A DNA stretch of 54,670 bases, taken from contig JAACPL010000008.1 of NCBI GenBank assembly GCA_009995495.1, forward strand, positions 1 to 54,670, written 5' to 3'. Numbering within the stretch: the first letter of the stretch is position 1; each line of letters begins with the position of its first letter. This document shows, piece after piece, positions 36,156-46,193 of this stretch. A program made the position numbers and the translations under genes. Below the pieces are notes generated by a model. The model had not been told where the DNA came from and made no database searches. It saw only the letters and a program-made list of their open reading frames with translations. The stretch comes from Candidatus Falkowiibacteriota bacterium. Its GTDB lineage: Bacteria; Patescibacteriota; Patescibacteriia; Patescibacteriales; UBA12465.

Positions 36156-37598
36156 TTAAACTTTAAATTGTTTTTTAATATTTTTATCTTCTTCAACTTG
36201 TTTTTCTTCAATTAATTCTTTAGCTTTTGCCCTAAGCTCTTCTAAGTTAAGCTTGTCTAACTCTAAAGCGCGTTTTAATAAAAACCCTTTTTCATTTTTT
36301 TCCGGCTCTTCAATTACCTCGCTCAGTAAAACATCAAGTAGCGCTCCAATTTTTGGACTTGGCTTAATATCTAACGAAGTCATCAAATCCTCGCCATTAA
36401 CTTTCAACATTTTAACCGAAACCGGATCGTTTTGGACTTTTTCTAACATATACTGCAAATGGCGCAATTTATAAGGCATTGCCTTCGGCGTTCCTGAGCC
36501 AAGCCGATCGGCAACTCTTAAATCAATTAAATCTTTAAGATTTTCCTTACCAACTTTAACTATTAAACGGCGAACGGAAGCAGCGCTGACCTCTCCGACA
36601 TTATAATAAAACATATGGTTTTTGACAAGATTGACAATTCTTTGACTATCATCACTTGAAAACCGCAATCTTTTCATTATTTTTTCGGTGAGCCGTGCCG
36701 AAACATATTCATGATTATAGAAAGTTGCAATGCCACCAATAATTTTTCTAGTTTTAGGTTTGCCAATGTCGTGGAGCAAGGCGGCCAAACGAACCTGCCA
36801 AGCGGGATTAGGACAATGTTTCAAAGACAACATGTTATGGTTGAAAACCGGATAAATATGATGCCTATCTTGTTTAACGCCAACTCCCTGCTCAAGTTCT
36901 GGCAAAATATATTGAAGTAGTTTAGTATCGTGGAGTAGCATTAAGCCTTCATAAGCTTTATTGGAAGCTAAAATTTTAATGAGTTCGTCTCTAATTCTTT
37001 CTCCCGAAATAAATTTTAAACTACCGGCTAATTTTGTAATTCCTCTTTGAGTTTTTGGCTCAAGACTAAAACCAAGTTGTGAGCTAAAACGAATTGCTCG
37101 CATCATTCTTAAAGCATCCTCTTTAAATCTATCACTGGGCTCGCCAACGGCTCTAATTATTTTAGCTTTTATATCTTTTAAACCGCCAAATAAATCTTTA
37201 ATTTCCCCGTTTTCAATATTATAAGCCAAGGCATTAACGGTAAAATCACGCCTTTCTAAATCCTTATCAATCTCAGTTTCAAAAGTTACTTCGTCGGGAT
37301 GGCGACGATTTGAATAACCTTGTTCGCTTCTATAAGTCGTAATTTCAACCACATCCTCAAGTTCGCCATTCTTTTTTCTTAAAGGTAAAATAACTGTGCC
37401 AAAATCGTTCTCGTATTTTCCGCTCGGAAAAACTTTAAGAATTTCTTCCGGTCTAGCATTAGTCGTTATATCATAATCTTTCGGCTCCTTATTCATTAGC
37501 AAATCACGAACGCAACCACCAACAAGATAAGCCTCGTATCCAGAAGCTTTTAAATCTTGAGAAACTTTTTTTATATGTTTGGGAATTCTATCGGTCAT
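36156..37598 (-). CDS. CCA tRNA nucleotidyltransferase / poly(A) polymerase family with HD domain
   Basis: 'YLVGGCVRDLLMNKEPKDYDITTNARPEEI', 'RDFTVNALAYN', 'ALLHDIGKP'. Confidence 0.92.
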   Translation of the reverse strand: MTDRIPKHIKKVSQDLKASGYEAYLVGGCVRDLLMNKEPKDYDITTNARPEEILKVFPSGKYENDFGTVILPLRKKNGELEDVVEITTYRSEQGYSNRRHPDEVTFETEIDKDLERRDFTVNALAYNIENGEIKDLFGGLKDIKAKIIRAVGEPSDRFKEDALRMMRAIRFSSQLGFSLEPKTQRGITKLAGSLKFISGERIRDELIKILASNKAYEGLMLLHDTKLLQYILPELEQGVGVKQDRHHIYPVFNHNMLSLKHCPNPAWQVRLAALLHDIGKPKTRKIIGGIATFYNHEYVSARLTEKIMKRLRFSSDDSQRIVNLVKNHMFYYNVGEVSAASVRRLIVKVGKENLKDLIDLRVADRLGSGTPKAMPYKLRHLQYMLEKVQNDPVSVKMLKVNGEDLMTSLDIKPSPKIGALLDVLLSEVIEEPEKNEKGFLLKRALELDKLNLEELRAKAKELIEEKQVEEDKNIKKQFKV

Positions 37599-37621
37599 AA
37601 GTATTTATGAGTTTGCTTAAA

Positions 37622-38800
37622 CTATTTATTAAATTTTAGTTTACTATTTTTAAGTTTACTTAACACTGTTGTGGAAAAACTAAAAACTGTTTTATTTTTT
37701 TCTTCTTGCTTTTCTAGGGCAGAACTAATTAACAAATTAATTAAATCAGAAATTTCTATACCACTTTTTTGCCATAAGTGATGATAAAGCGTTCCTGGCA
37801 TAGGATTAATTTCATTAGCAAAAAATTCTTTAGTTTCCTTATTATATAAAAAATCAAAACGAGAAATACCAGAGCAACCTAAGGCAGTAAATATTTTTTT
37901 AGAAGTTGCTCTAATTTCTTCTGATATTTCTTCATCTAATCGCGCTGGAATAAATATCTTACTATCCGCTCGCCCTAATTGAGCGCCACCTTCATCAAGA
38001 TATTTATCATCATAACTAAACATCTCCTCACAGCTTGATTCTTGAATCAACGAAGCAATTGGTTCTTTATGTCCAATAACTGCACAAGTAATATCCATTA
38101 AATTTTCTACTGATTCTTCAACAATAACTTTAGTATCGTAGTGTAAGGCGACTTCAATAGCATTACTTAAATCCTCAATCTTTTTCACTTTAGTAATACC
38201 AATAGATGAGCCTAGGTGTGGTGGCTTGACAAAAACTGGCCATCGCAAATTAGTTTCAACTTCTTTTAAAATTATTTCTGAATTTTTATTCCAATCAACT
38301 AAACTATAACTTAAAAATTTGGTAGTTTTAATTCCAAGTCCTTGATAAAAAATCTTAGTTAATATTTTATCCATAGCAATGGCTGAAGCGGGGGCATCGC
38401 AACCAACATAAGGAATATTAAAAATATTAAACAGTCCTTGCATTGAACCATCCTCACCTAAATTACCGTGGAAAGCGGGAAAGGCTAAATCTATGACAAT
38501 CTTTTTAGGAAATATTGAAGTGCTTTTAAAAACTAATTTATTAACTGACTCTTTTAAGGACAGATCATAGTTCATCAAGCTATTAAGTTTTTTCTCATAA
38601 CCATCTTGACTAAAAAAAGCTAAGCTTCCTAAAGAATCATCACTAAAAAACCGCTCCTGTTTATCAAGATAAATAGGAATAATCCGATACGACTCATACT
38701 TCTTTAATTCAGAAATAATAAGTTGCCCGGTAATAATAGAGATTTCGTGCTCAGGACTTTTGCCGCCAAAGAAAACTCCAATGTTTTTTATCTTAGACAT
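37622..38800 (-). CDS. ddl: D-alanine--D-alanine ligase
   Basis: 'GVFFGGKSPEHEISIITG', 'PAFHGNLGEDGSMQGLFNIFNIPYVG', 'FANEINPMPGTLYHHLW'. Confidence 0.93.
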   Translation of the reverse strand: MSKIKNIGVFFGGKSPEHEISIITGQLIISELKKYESYRIIPIYLDKQERFFSDDSLGSLAFFSQDGYEKKLNSLMNYDLSLKESVNKLVFKSTSIFPKKIVIDLAFPAFHGNLGEDGSMQGLFNIFNIPYVGCDAPASAIAMDKILTKIFYQGLGIKTTKFLSYSLVDWNKNSEIILKEVETNLRWPVFVKPPHLGSSIGITKVKKIEDLSNAIEVALHYDTKVIVEESVENLMDITCAVIGHKEPIASLIQESSCEEMFSYDDKYLDEGGAQLGRADSKIFIPARLDEEISEEIRATSKKIFTALGCSGISRFDFLYNKETKEFFANEINPMPGTLYHHLWQKSGIEISDLINLLISSALEKQEEKNKTVFSFSTTVLSKLKNSKLKFNK

Positions 38801-38801
38801 A

Positions 38802-40172
38802 TTATTTATAATTATCTGGCCAATCGTTTTGAAAAATTATTGTATCACCCGCTTTCAGAATATCCTTTAGATTATTGTGTGCTTCTTGAGAGTTTATGTA
38901 AACTCTATAATTATTAAAAGCTTTTTTCTGAAATTCATCGATAATAAATTTAGTAGAGCTATTTTTAATTAGCAGTACTAAATCTATTTTATACTTAATG
39001 TATAAATTAGCAATCTCTCTGTGACGAATTTCAGTCTTATTAGCTAGCTCAACTAATCCTGGAGTAATGATTAATTTACGACCATTAGCTCGACTTAAAA
39101 CCTCTAAACCGCTAATAAAGCCTTGGAAATTACCATTATAACTATCATCAATAACCAAAACTTGGCTAAAATTATTAAAAATTGGCTGTAAACGATGTTT
39201 GACATAATCTAATTCAGATACTGCCCTAACAGCCTCATCATTATCAACACCTAACCTCTGAGCTAAAGTTAGTGCTAAAATTATTAAATCAATGTTATGT
39301 TTAGCTAATAACTTAGTAGTAAAATTTTGACCATTAAATACAAAGGATAGACCGGAAAAATTTGGCAACAACTCAATATTTGAAGCGACTGTATTATTCA
39401 GACCAATAACTTCATTAATTTTAAAACGATGATAGTTATTTCTAATATTTTCATCATTAAAATTAAGGACTGATAATTTATTAGTGTGCTCCGCTAATTC
39501 AAACTTAGCGAAAATGGTATTTTCCAAATTGCCAAATCTTTCTAAATGCGATTCGTTGATACCAGTTAAAATTGAATAATCAGGTATTACCAAATCACAA
39601 ATTTTAGCAATATCGTCCCTTTGATAAGCGCCCATCTCTACAATAAAAAAATCAGCCTGAGCTAAGCCAACTTCATTATCTATTATAAATTTAGCAATTC
39701 CTAGGTCAGTATTAATGTTGTCTGGAGTCTCAATTGCCTTAAATTTAGAAGATAAAATAGTGAAAAGAATTTCTTTAACACTGGTTTTGCCATAACTACC
39801 AGTAATGCCAATAACTCGTAGCTTTGAGTGTCTTTTAAGAGCTTTACGCGCCTTGCTAATTAATAAGCTCTTAAGTAAATAATCAAGCGGAGAAATAATT
39901 AAATATAATATAGAAATTATAATTGGCAAGAAAACATAAATTATTGGCCATAATATCAATGACCAAAAACTTAATGTTGAAAATAAAAAAATAATCAACA
40001 AACACAAAAAAACTAAGTTACTAACATAAATAAGCTTAACTTTTATAGTCCAATCTATTTTTTGTCTTTGCTCTAATTTCCACCAATAATAATTATTATA
40101 AACAAAAAATAAAAATCGTCTTAAATTATAAGACTCCCCCTGTAAAATATAGATTAAATTTCTAATAATCAT
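38802..40172 (-). CDS. MurF-like Mur ligase with N-terminal TM region
   Basis: 'RVIGITGSYGKTSVKEILFTIL', 'VVEMGAYQRDDIAKI', 'LVIDDSYNGNFQGFISGLEVL'. Confidence 0.88.
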   Translation of the reverse strand: MIIRNLIYILQGESYNLRRFLFFVYNNYYWWKLEQRQKIDWTIKVKLIYVSNLVFLCLLIIFLFSTLSFWSLILWPIIYVFLPIIISILYLIISPLDYLLKSLLISKARKALKRHSKLRVIGITGSYGKTSVKEILFTILSSKFKAIETPDNINTDLGIAKFIIDNEVGLAQADFFIVEMGAYQRDDIAKICDLVIPDYSILTGINESHLERFGNLENTIFAKFELAEHTNKLSVLNFNDENIRNNYHRFKINEVIGLNNTVASNIELLPNFSGLSFVFNGQNFTTKLLAKHNIDLIILALTLAQRLGVDNDEAVRAVSELDYVKHRLQPIFNNFSQVLVIDDSYNGNFQGFISGLEVLSRANGRKLIITPGLVELANKTEIRHREIANLYIKYKIDLVLLIKNSSTKFIIDEFQKKAFNNYRVYINSQEAHNNLKDILKAGDTIIFQNDWPDNYK

Positions 40173-40909
40173 AAAGTTTCTTTCAAGAATATTTTAACAA
40201 ATTCCTCTTTATTATCTAAAAAACAATAATGCCCAGCATCAACCAAAATATAAAGTTGCCCTTTGTGTAACCGTTCTTTAATTAAGTAAGCTTGAGTAAG
40301 TGGTGTATCCAGATCTTTCTCGCCCCAAATTAAAGTGACTGGGGTGTTTCCAATTTCTTTTAAGTAGCTTTGAGAGTCTTCTCTAATAACTTTTTGATAA
40401 ATACCAGCCATTTCTCCACTTTCTAAATAATCCCGAGATCCAATTTTATTATAAAAAGCCTGTCTCATTTTTTTAGCCAACCAAGGTGCTAGTATTTTTA
40501 ATATCTTAGCCCCTAAATAATAAATTCTTGTCTTAGAGGTTTTTGTGCGGACAATTGCTGCTCCAATCAAAATAAGTTTCTTAACAGAATTTTTACTAGC
40601 ATAACGCAGAGCTACTGCCCCACCAAAACTATGTCCGACTAATATCGGATTTGCGATGTTAAGTTTATTTAAAAACTCTGACAAAAAATCAGCATAATTA
40701 GATGTTCCCCAGACTTCTTTTGGTTTTTCACTACCAAAAAAACCTGGTAAATTAATCGCTAATAAATTATCAACCTTAACTTGATTACTAAAAATTTCCG
40801 CTGGCGAATTCCAGCCTGGTAAAAATATAATTGCCTCATCAGCCTGAAAATTATCACTTATTAAGTAATTAACTTTTATGTCATTTATAATTATTTCTTT
40901 ACTGCTCAT
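40169..40909 (-). CDS. alpha/beta hydrolase
   Basis: 'ILVGHSFGGAVALRYASKN', 'VDAGHYCFLDN'. Confidence 0.85.
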   Translation of the reverse strand: MSSKEIIINDIKVNYLISDNFQADEAIIFLPGWNSPAEIFSNQVKVDNLLAINLPGFFGSEKPKEVWGTSNYADFLSEFLNKLNIANPILVGHSFGGAVALRYASKNSVKKLILIGAAIVRTKTSKTRIYYLGAKILKILAPWLAKKMRQAFYNKIGSRDYLESGEMAGIYQKVIREDSQSYLKEIGNTPVTLIWGEKDLDTPLTQAYLIKERLHKGQLYILVDAGHYCFLDNKEEFVKIFLKETL

Positions 40910-40921
40910 TCTGATCTTAAT

Positions 40922-42694
40922 TTAATTATTATCCTTAGTTGAGGTTAAAATTGAACCCTTGCTTTTTTTAAAACCGGTATGAAGCAATTGTTTCGCTAAA
41001 CCATTTTCTTTAGCAAAATTATAAAAAGCTAACATCTCTTTATTTTCATGAGCGCGTCTAATCGTTCTCTTTTTATCTAAATTATATAAGCCAGCCATTC
41101 TTTTTTCTTTAATTGCTTTGGTTGTTGGAATTGGTTGGCCACCGCCGCCCAAACAACCACCGGGACAGGCCATCACTTCAATATAATGGTATTTACTAAA
41201 GTTTGGTAAGAGTTTAGAAAAATTACCCAAGCCATTAACAACCGCAAGTTTATACTTTTTCCCGCCGAGCTTAACTTCCGCCTCTTTAATTCCTTCTAAA
41301 CCGCGGACCTCTTTAAACTCTAAGCGAGCATCACAAAGCGGGTCTTTTCCTTTTTCGCAAACAAAAGAAGCAACCGAGCGCAAAGCCGACTCCATTACTC
41401 CACCGCTAGCACCATAAATTGCCGCTGCCCCTGAGCCAGCATTAAACATCGGCTCTAATTTACCGTCAGGCAAATTAACAAAGTCTATCCGATTTTTTTT
41501 AATTAAAAAAGCTAGCTCTCTGGTCGTTAAAACGAAATCAACTAAAGGCTTACCTTTATATTTTAATTCCGGTCTAATCGCTTCATATTTTTTCGCCGTA
41601 CAAGGAACAACCGAAACAACAATAATATCTTCCGCTTTTAAGTTTTTCTTTTTTGCCCAATAAGCTTTAATCGCACCCCCGCCGTGGATATGGGGTGAGC
41701 GAGCGGTTGTTAGGTGGGGCAATAATTCGGGATGATAAAATTCGGCATAAGCCACCCAAGCTGGACAGCAAGAAGTTGTCATCGGCCAAATCGCTTTTTT
41801 ATCAGCTAATCGTTCCATAAACTCTTCTGCCTCCGTCATCGTTGTAATATCGGCCGCAAAATTAATGTCAAAAATATAATTAAAACCGAGTTTCTTTAAG
41901 GCGCTAACAATTTTACCCTCACAATTAGTTCCATAAGGCAAACCAAAAGATTCACCAAGCGAAACGCGAACCGCTGGAGCAAACTGAACAACGACCGTCT
42001 TCCCTTTTAATTTTAATAATTTTTCCAGTTCTAAACTTTGATCTTGTTCCTGGGCGGAAGCAACCGGACAATGCAAGGCGCATTGACCACAATAAACACA
42101 GGCAAATTTTTTATCTTTTTTCGGCACTATTTCCTGGTCAATTCCCTTACCGCTTAATTCTAAATAGGAAATTCCCTGATTAACACAGGCTTCAAGACAA
42201 TTACGACAATCAATACATTGAGTTCCGTCAATTTCAACCGCATTAGCGAATTTATAAGTTTTACGAGTTTTTTTTCTGTCTTTAAACCGACTAACTTCTA
42301 AATCATATTCCTTAGCCGTGCTTAAAAGATTACAATCAAAACGATAAGAACAACCGCCGCACCTTTCAACATGAGAAGCGTAAATTAATTCTAAATTAGT
42401 TTCTCTCGCTTTTTTAACGCGCTCGTTATCAGTAATAATCTCCATCCCCTCCTCAACTAAAGTTGAACAAGATGTTTTTAATTTAACTGATCCTTTTATC
42501 TCAACCACGCAAACACGACAATTGGCTTTCACGCTTAAATCGGGATGATAACAAAAAGAAGGAATATTTATTTTATTCCGCCTCGCTAAAGTTAAAACTG
42601 TTTCACCTTCATAGGCTAAAACTAATTTGCCGTTTAACTTAATTTTAAAAGTTTTCGGCTCTTTTTTAATTATTTTTTTCATTAGGATTAACAA
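40922..42694 (-). CDS. [FeFe]-hydrogenase catalytic subunit (HydA type)
   Basis: N-term 2Fe-2S, His-Cys3 and two 4Fe-4S motifs; H-cluster motifs TSCCPAW, PCTAKKYE, ACPGGCLGGGGQP. Confidence 0.95.
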   Translation of the reverse strand: MLILMKKIIKKEPKTFKIKLNGKLVLAYEGETVLTLARRNKINIPSFCYHPDLSVKANCRVCVVEIKGSVKLKTSCSTLVEEGMEIITDNERVKKARETNLELIYASHVERCGGCSYRFDCNLLSTAKEYDLEVSRFKDRKKTRKTYKFANAVEIDGTQCIDCRNCLEACVNQGISYLELSGKGIDQEIVPKKDKKFACVYCGQCALHCPVASAQEQDQSLELEKLLKLKGKTVVVQFAPAVRVSLGESFGLPYGTNCEGKIVSALKKLGFNYIFDINFAADITTMTEAEEFMERLADKKAIWPMTTSCCPAWVAYAEFYHPELLPHLTTARSPHIHGGGAIKAYWAKKKNLKAEDIIVVSVVPCTAKKYEAIRPELKYKGKPLVDFVLTTRELAFLIKKNRIDFVNLPDGKLEPMFNAGSGAAAIYGASGGVMESALRSVASFVCEKGKDPLCDARLEFKEVRGLEGIKEAEVKLGGKKYKLAVVNGLGNFSKLLPNFSKYHYIEVMACPGGCLGGGGQPIPTTKAIKEKRMAGLYNLDKKRTIRRAHENKEMLAFYNFAKENGLAKQLLHTGFKKSKGSILTSTKDNN

Positions 42695-42745
42695 AATTTG
42701 AGTTAATATGATGCTAACTCTTAATTCTCTTTAAATCTTTATAAA

Positions 42746-43822
42746 TTAAACTTTCTCAACTCCTTTTATATTCCGATAATAACTTAAAAGCGGGATTGGT
42801 AAAGATGAGCCAAGGGCGCAAAAACTACTATCATCAAGAGCAGAAACTATGTCCCAAAAAATTTTCTGGTCATAAGTCTTGGCTTTTATCATTTCATATA
42901 AACGATAAGTTCCTTCACGACAAGTAAGGCATTGTCCGCAACTATTATTAAAATAAAACTTCAACCAATACTCAATTAATTTTTTCTCATCCGTTTTATT
43001 CTTATCATAAACCATAATTGAAGCGGCGCTATCAGCTGGAACATTAATTTGTTCTTTATTTAATATTTCACCACTAGCATTCCCGCCAATTTGAACAAAA
43101 AAATCAAAATTAGGATAATTAGCACTTTGCTTTAAAACATTTTCAATCGGCATTAAAGCAGGAAAACGATAAACCCCTGGCTTTTTAATAGCCCCGGAAA
43201 TAGTATAAAATCTATCACCGCGATATTCATCCTTAGCAACTAATGCAACATCAAAAAAAGTTTCAACATTATTAATTAAAGTTGGTTTAGAAAATAAGCC
43301 GGAAGTGGTCGGAAAGGGTGGACGAATTCTTGGTTCCCCCTTCTTACCTTCAATAATATTTAACATTGAGCTTTCTTCCCCGCCAATATAACCAGCATCT
43401 AATGGTTTAGAAAAAAACTCAACTTTTTTTTCTAAATCACTATATTTTTTATCAGCTAAAATTTTTCTTATTTTATTCGCCGAACTCTTGATATAAGTTT
43501 TATTAAGAAAAAGATAAATTTTTTTAACTTTATTCTTACCTAAAAATTCAAAAGCTAAATTTAAACCAAAAATAAAATCTTCTGGATGTTTTTCTAAAAT
43601 AAAAGCATCTTTTTTTACTCCGGGTTCGCCCTCGGCGCCATTAACAACAATATAAGCCTCTTTTTCAGATTTAAGCGCTTCTTCAACCGCCTTCCATTTC
43701 CAAGCAACAGGATAACCAGCTCCCCCTCGACCAACTAAAGCCGCTGATTCAATTTTATTAATCAAATCAACATGAGTGGCGCCGTTTTTCTTTAAAGAAG
43801 TCTTCTTTGTTTTGGCTTTCAT
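42746..43822 (-). CDS. NuoF/HydB-like flavoprotein subunit
   Basis: 'GRGGAGYPVAWKWK', 'NGAEGEPGVKKDAFILEKHPE', 'YIGGEESSMLNIIEGKKGEPR', 'NNSCGQCLTCREGTYRLYEMI'. Confidence 0.92.
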   Translation of the reverse strand: MKAKTKKTSLKKNGATHVDLINKIESAALVGRGGAGYPVAWKWKAVEEALKSEKEAYIVVNGAEGEPGVKKDAFILEKHPEDFIFGLNLAFEFLGKNKVKKIYLFLNKTYIKSSANKIRKILADKKYSDLEKKVEFFSKPLDAGYIGGEESSMLNIIEGKKGEPRIRPPFPTTSGLFSKPTLINNVETFFDVALVAKDEYRGDRFYTISGAIKKPGVYRFPALMPIENVLKQSANYPNFDFFVQIGGNASGEILNKEQINVPADSAASIMVYDKNKTDEKKLIEYWLKFYFNNSCGQCLTCREGTYRLYEMIKAKTYDQKIFWDIVSALDDSSFCALGSSLPIPLLSYYRNIKGVEKV

Positions 43823-43835
43823 CTTTTTAATTTCT

Positions 43836-44846
43836 TTAATTAATTTTTCGTAAATACTCAGTCAAACCAACTAATCTCTCCGAATAAGCCCATTCATTAT
43901 CATACCAAGCAACAACTTTTAATAAATCTCCACCAACCAATTTCATCATCCCTAAATCAACCACGGCACTATGAGGATTACCAACAATATCACTAGAAAC
44001 TAATTCCGCTTCCGAAGCTTCAATTATCCCTTTTAATTTTCCTTTAGCAGCCTTCTTAAAAACATCTTTAACCGCTTCAATCGTCGTTTTTTTATTTAAA
44101 AGATAAACCGTATCACATAAAGAACCGACTGGAACGGGAACACGAACCGCTAAACCGTCAAAAGAGCCTTTAAGATTTGAAAAAATTTCAGTAGTAGAAA
44201 TTGCGGCGCCAGTAGTTGTTGGAACTATATTAATTGCGGCCGCTCTAGCTCGACGCAAATCACGGTGCGGACCGTCAACTAAATTTTGGTCAGCCGTATA
44301 AGCATGGATAGTAGTCATTAAAGCCTTTCTAATACCAAAAGAATCTTTAATAACCTTGGTTGTTGGTGCTAAACAATTTGTTGTACAAGAGGCACAAGAT
44401 AAAAGATCATCAGATTTTTTAAGACTTTCCATATTAACTCCCGGAACAATAGTCTTAACGCCACCGCCTTTAGCCGGAGCTGATAAAATAACTTTCTTAG
44501 CGCCGGCCTTAAGATGGAGCTCTAAAGCTTCTTTATTAGTAAAACGACCAGTACATTCTAAAACGATATCTACTTTTAATTTTTTCCAAGGGAGCTCTAA
44601 TGGATCTTTAATTGCTAAAACAGGAATTTTATCATCATTAATTGTAATAAAATCAGAGCCAGCCTTAATTTTATCAGTTAAAACACCGTAGCAGGAATCA
44701 TGTCCATAAAGATGGGCTAAAGTTTTTGGATCAGTTAAGTCATTAATAGCCACAACTTTTAAGCTTGGATATTTAGTTTTAATAATTTTCAAAGTGGCTC
44801 GACCAATACGGCCAAAACCATTAATGGCAACATTTGCTTTTTTCAT
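43836..44846 (-). CDS. gap: glyceraldehyde-3-phosphate dehydrogenase (NAD type)
   Basis: 'AINGFGRIGRATLKII', 'VVAINDLTDP', 'SCASCTTNCLAP', 'WYDNEWAYSERLV'. Confidence 0.96.
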   Translation of the reverse strand: MKKANVAINGFGRIGRATLKIIKTKYPSLKVVAINDLTDPKTLAHLYGHDSCYGVLTDKIKAGSDFITINDDKIPVLAIKDPLELPWKKLKVDIVLECTGRFTNKEALELHLKAGAKKVILSAPAKGGGVKTIVPGVNMESLKKSDDLLSCASCTTNCLAPTTKVIKDSFGIRKALMTTIHAYTADQNLVDGPHRDLRRARAAAINIVPTTTGAAISTTEIFSNLKGSFDGLAVRVPVPVGSLCDTVYLLNKKTTIEAVKDVFKKAAKGKLKGIIEASEAELVSSDIVGNPHSAVVDLGMMKLVGGDLLKVVAWYDNEWAYSERLVGLTEYLRKIN

Positions 44847-44924
44847 ATTTTCTTATTAAATTTAAATTAGTTTTTTTAAAAAACAAGATAATTATAACAT
44901 AAAATATAAAATCAGCCAAACAAA

Positions 44925-44949
44925 AAATCCGCTAAAAAGCGGACTTTTG
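44925..44949 (-). terminator. intrinsic terminator of rplJL (minus strand)
   Basis: Minus strand: GTCCGCTttttAGCGGATTTTTTG. Confidence 0.85.
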
Positions 44950-44991
44950 CACAATATAATTGTTTGAAGACTATCTTAAAATTTCTTTAAA

Positions 44992-45387
44992 TTATTTTAA
45001 AGTTACTTTAGCTCCAGCTTCTTCTAATTTCTTCTTTAAAGCTTCAGCATCTTCTTTCTTAACGCCTTCTCTTAAAACTTTTGGTGCAGCATCAACTAAG
45101 TCTTTAGCTTCTTTCAAGCCCATCTCAGTGATTTCACGAACAGCTTTAATAACAGCAATCTTATTAGCTCCAACTTCAGTGATTTCAACATCAAAAGCAT
45201 CTTTTTCTTCAACTGCTTCAGCGCCTACTGCTGGTCCAGCCATCATCATTGCTGGCGCAGAAGCGCTAACACCAAACTTTTCTTCTAGAATCTTAACTAA
45301 TTCAGCTAAGTCTAAAACACTCATTTTTTCAATTTCGCCGACTAATTTTTCAAATTTTGCCGGTACTTCTACATTTTTTTCTTCCAT
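44992..45387 (-). CDS. rplL: 50S ribosomal protein L7/L12
   Basis: '[21 protein letters not shown]', '[56 protein letters not shown]'. Confidence 0.97.
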   Translation of the reverse strand: MEEKNVEVPAKFEKLVGEIEKMSVLDLAELVKILEEKFGVSASAPAMMMAGPAVGAEAVEEKDAFDVEITEVGANKIAVIKAVREITEMGLKEAKDLVDAAPKVLREGVKKEDAEALKKKLEEAGAKVTLK

Positions 45388-45478
45388 ACTTTTATGTGAC
45401 CCTTAATTTGAGATAAAGCACAAATCAGGAATCTTATTTTAATTTTTATAATTAATTAAATGAAATTTATTATTTTAT

Positions 45479-46006
45479 TTATTTTTTCTCAGCTACCGAC
45501 TTTAATACAGTCACCAAGCCTCTTAAATTACCAGCCATAACATTGACGAAACCAGAAATTGGCGCATTCAATGAACCAACCAATTTAGCATAAAGCTCTT
45601 GCTTGCTTGGTAATTTAGCTAAAGCTTCAACCTGAGATTGGCTTAGAAACTTACCATCCAAAATTCCACCAAGAAAAACAATCTTACCCGCCTTTTCCTT
45701 ATCCTTTAAGAAATTGCCTAAAATTTTAGCAGAAGCAACCTCATCCTCATAAGAAAAAACAGCAGCAACTTTTCCGTCTAAAGCTTTAACATCAACCTCA
45801 ATCTTATTTTCTTTAAGAGCTAAATCAAGTAAAGTTTTTTTAGCAACATAATATTCGCTATTTTCTGCTCTTAATTTAGATCTTAAAACTTCGTTGTCCT
45901 TAACTCCTAAAGCATTAAAGCCGGCGAAAACGACGGATTTTGACTTTTTGATTCTTTCATTAAGGTCGCGGAAGATTTCTTGTTTTTGAATTTTATTCTT
46001 CGGCAT
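45479..46006 (-). CDS. rplJ: 50S ribosomal protein L10
   Basis: 'KSKSVVFAGFNALGVKDNEVLRSKLRAENSEYYVAKKTLLDLAL', followed by rplL. Confidence 0.95.
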   Translation of the reverse strand: MPKNKIQKQEIFRDLNERIKKSKSVVFAGFNALGVKDNEVLRSKLRAENSEYYVAKKTLLDLALKENKIEVDVKALDGKVAAVFSYEDEVASAKILGNFLKDKEKAGKIVFLGGILDGKFLSQSQVEALAKLPSKQELYAKLVGSLNAPISGFVNVMAGNLRGLVTVLKSVAEKK

Positions 46007-46017
46007 ATTGTTAATTT

Positions 46018-46143
46018 ATTATTAAATTTAAAAAATCTGCTTTCGGCAGACAGTAAAATAGCTAATATTAGCTTAATTACCTCGGCAAGATTTATTCACT
46101 CAAGAAGAGCTAACTTGCTGTCTGTGGTTTATATTTTATTTAT
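46018..46143 (-). promoter_or_regulatory. L10 leader (ribosomal protein autoregulatory leader) with terminal attenuator hairpin
   Basis: Minus transcript has CAGACAG...CTGTCTG closing stem, GCAAG...CTTGCCGAGGTA core and TCTGCcgaaaGCAGATTTTTT terminator before rplJ. Confidence 0.8.
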
Positions 46144-46149
46144 ATAACT

Positions 46150-46178
46150 ATAATAGCGAATTTGAAAAGGAAAGTCAA
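46150..46178 (-). promoter_or_regulatory. sigma70-type promoter of rplJL
   Basis: Minus strand TTGACT, 17 nt, TATTAT. Confidence 0.75.
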
Positions 46179-46193
46179 GGGATTGTTTTTAGA

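Noticed and set aside
36253-36920. Plus ORFs 36253-36474 and 36711-36920 opposite cca
   Set aside because: Antisense shadows
38723-38917. Plus ORF across the ddl/murF-like junction
   Set aside because: Antisense shadow
44356-45406. Plus ORFs 44356-44691 and 44960-45406 opposite gap and rplL
   Set aside because: Antisense to highly conserved genes; low-complexity S/A-rich translation is the complement of A/E/K codons
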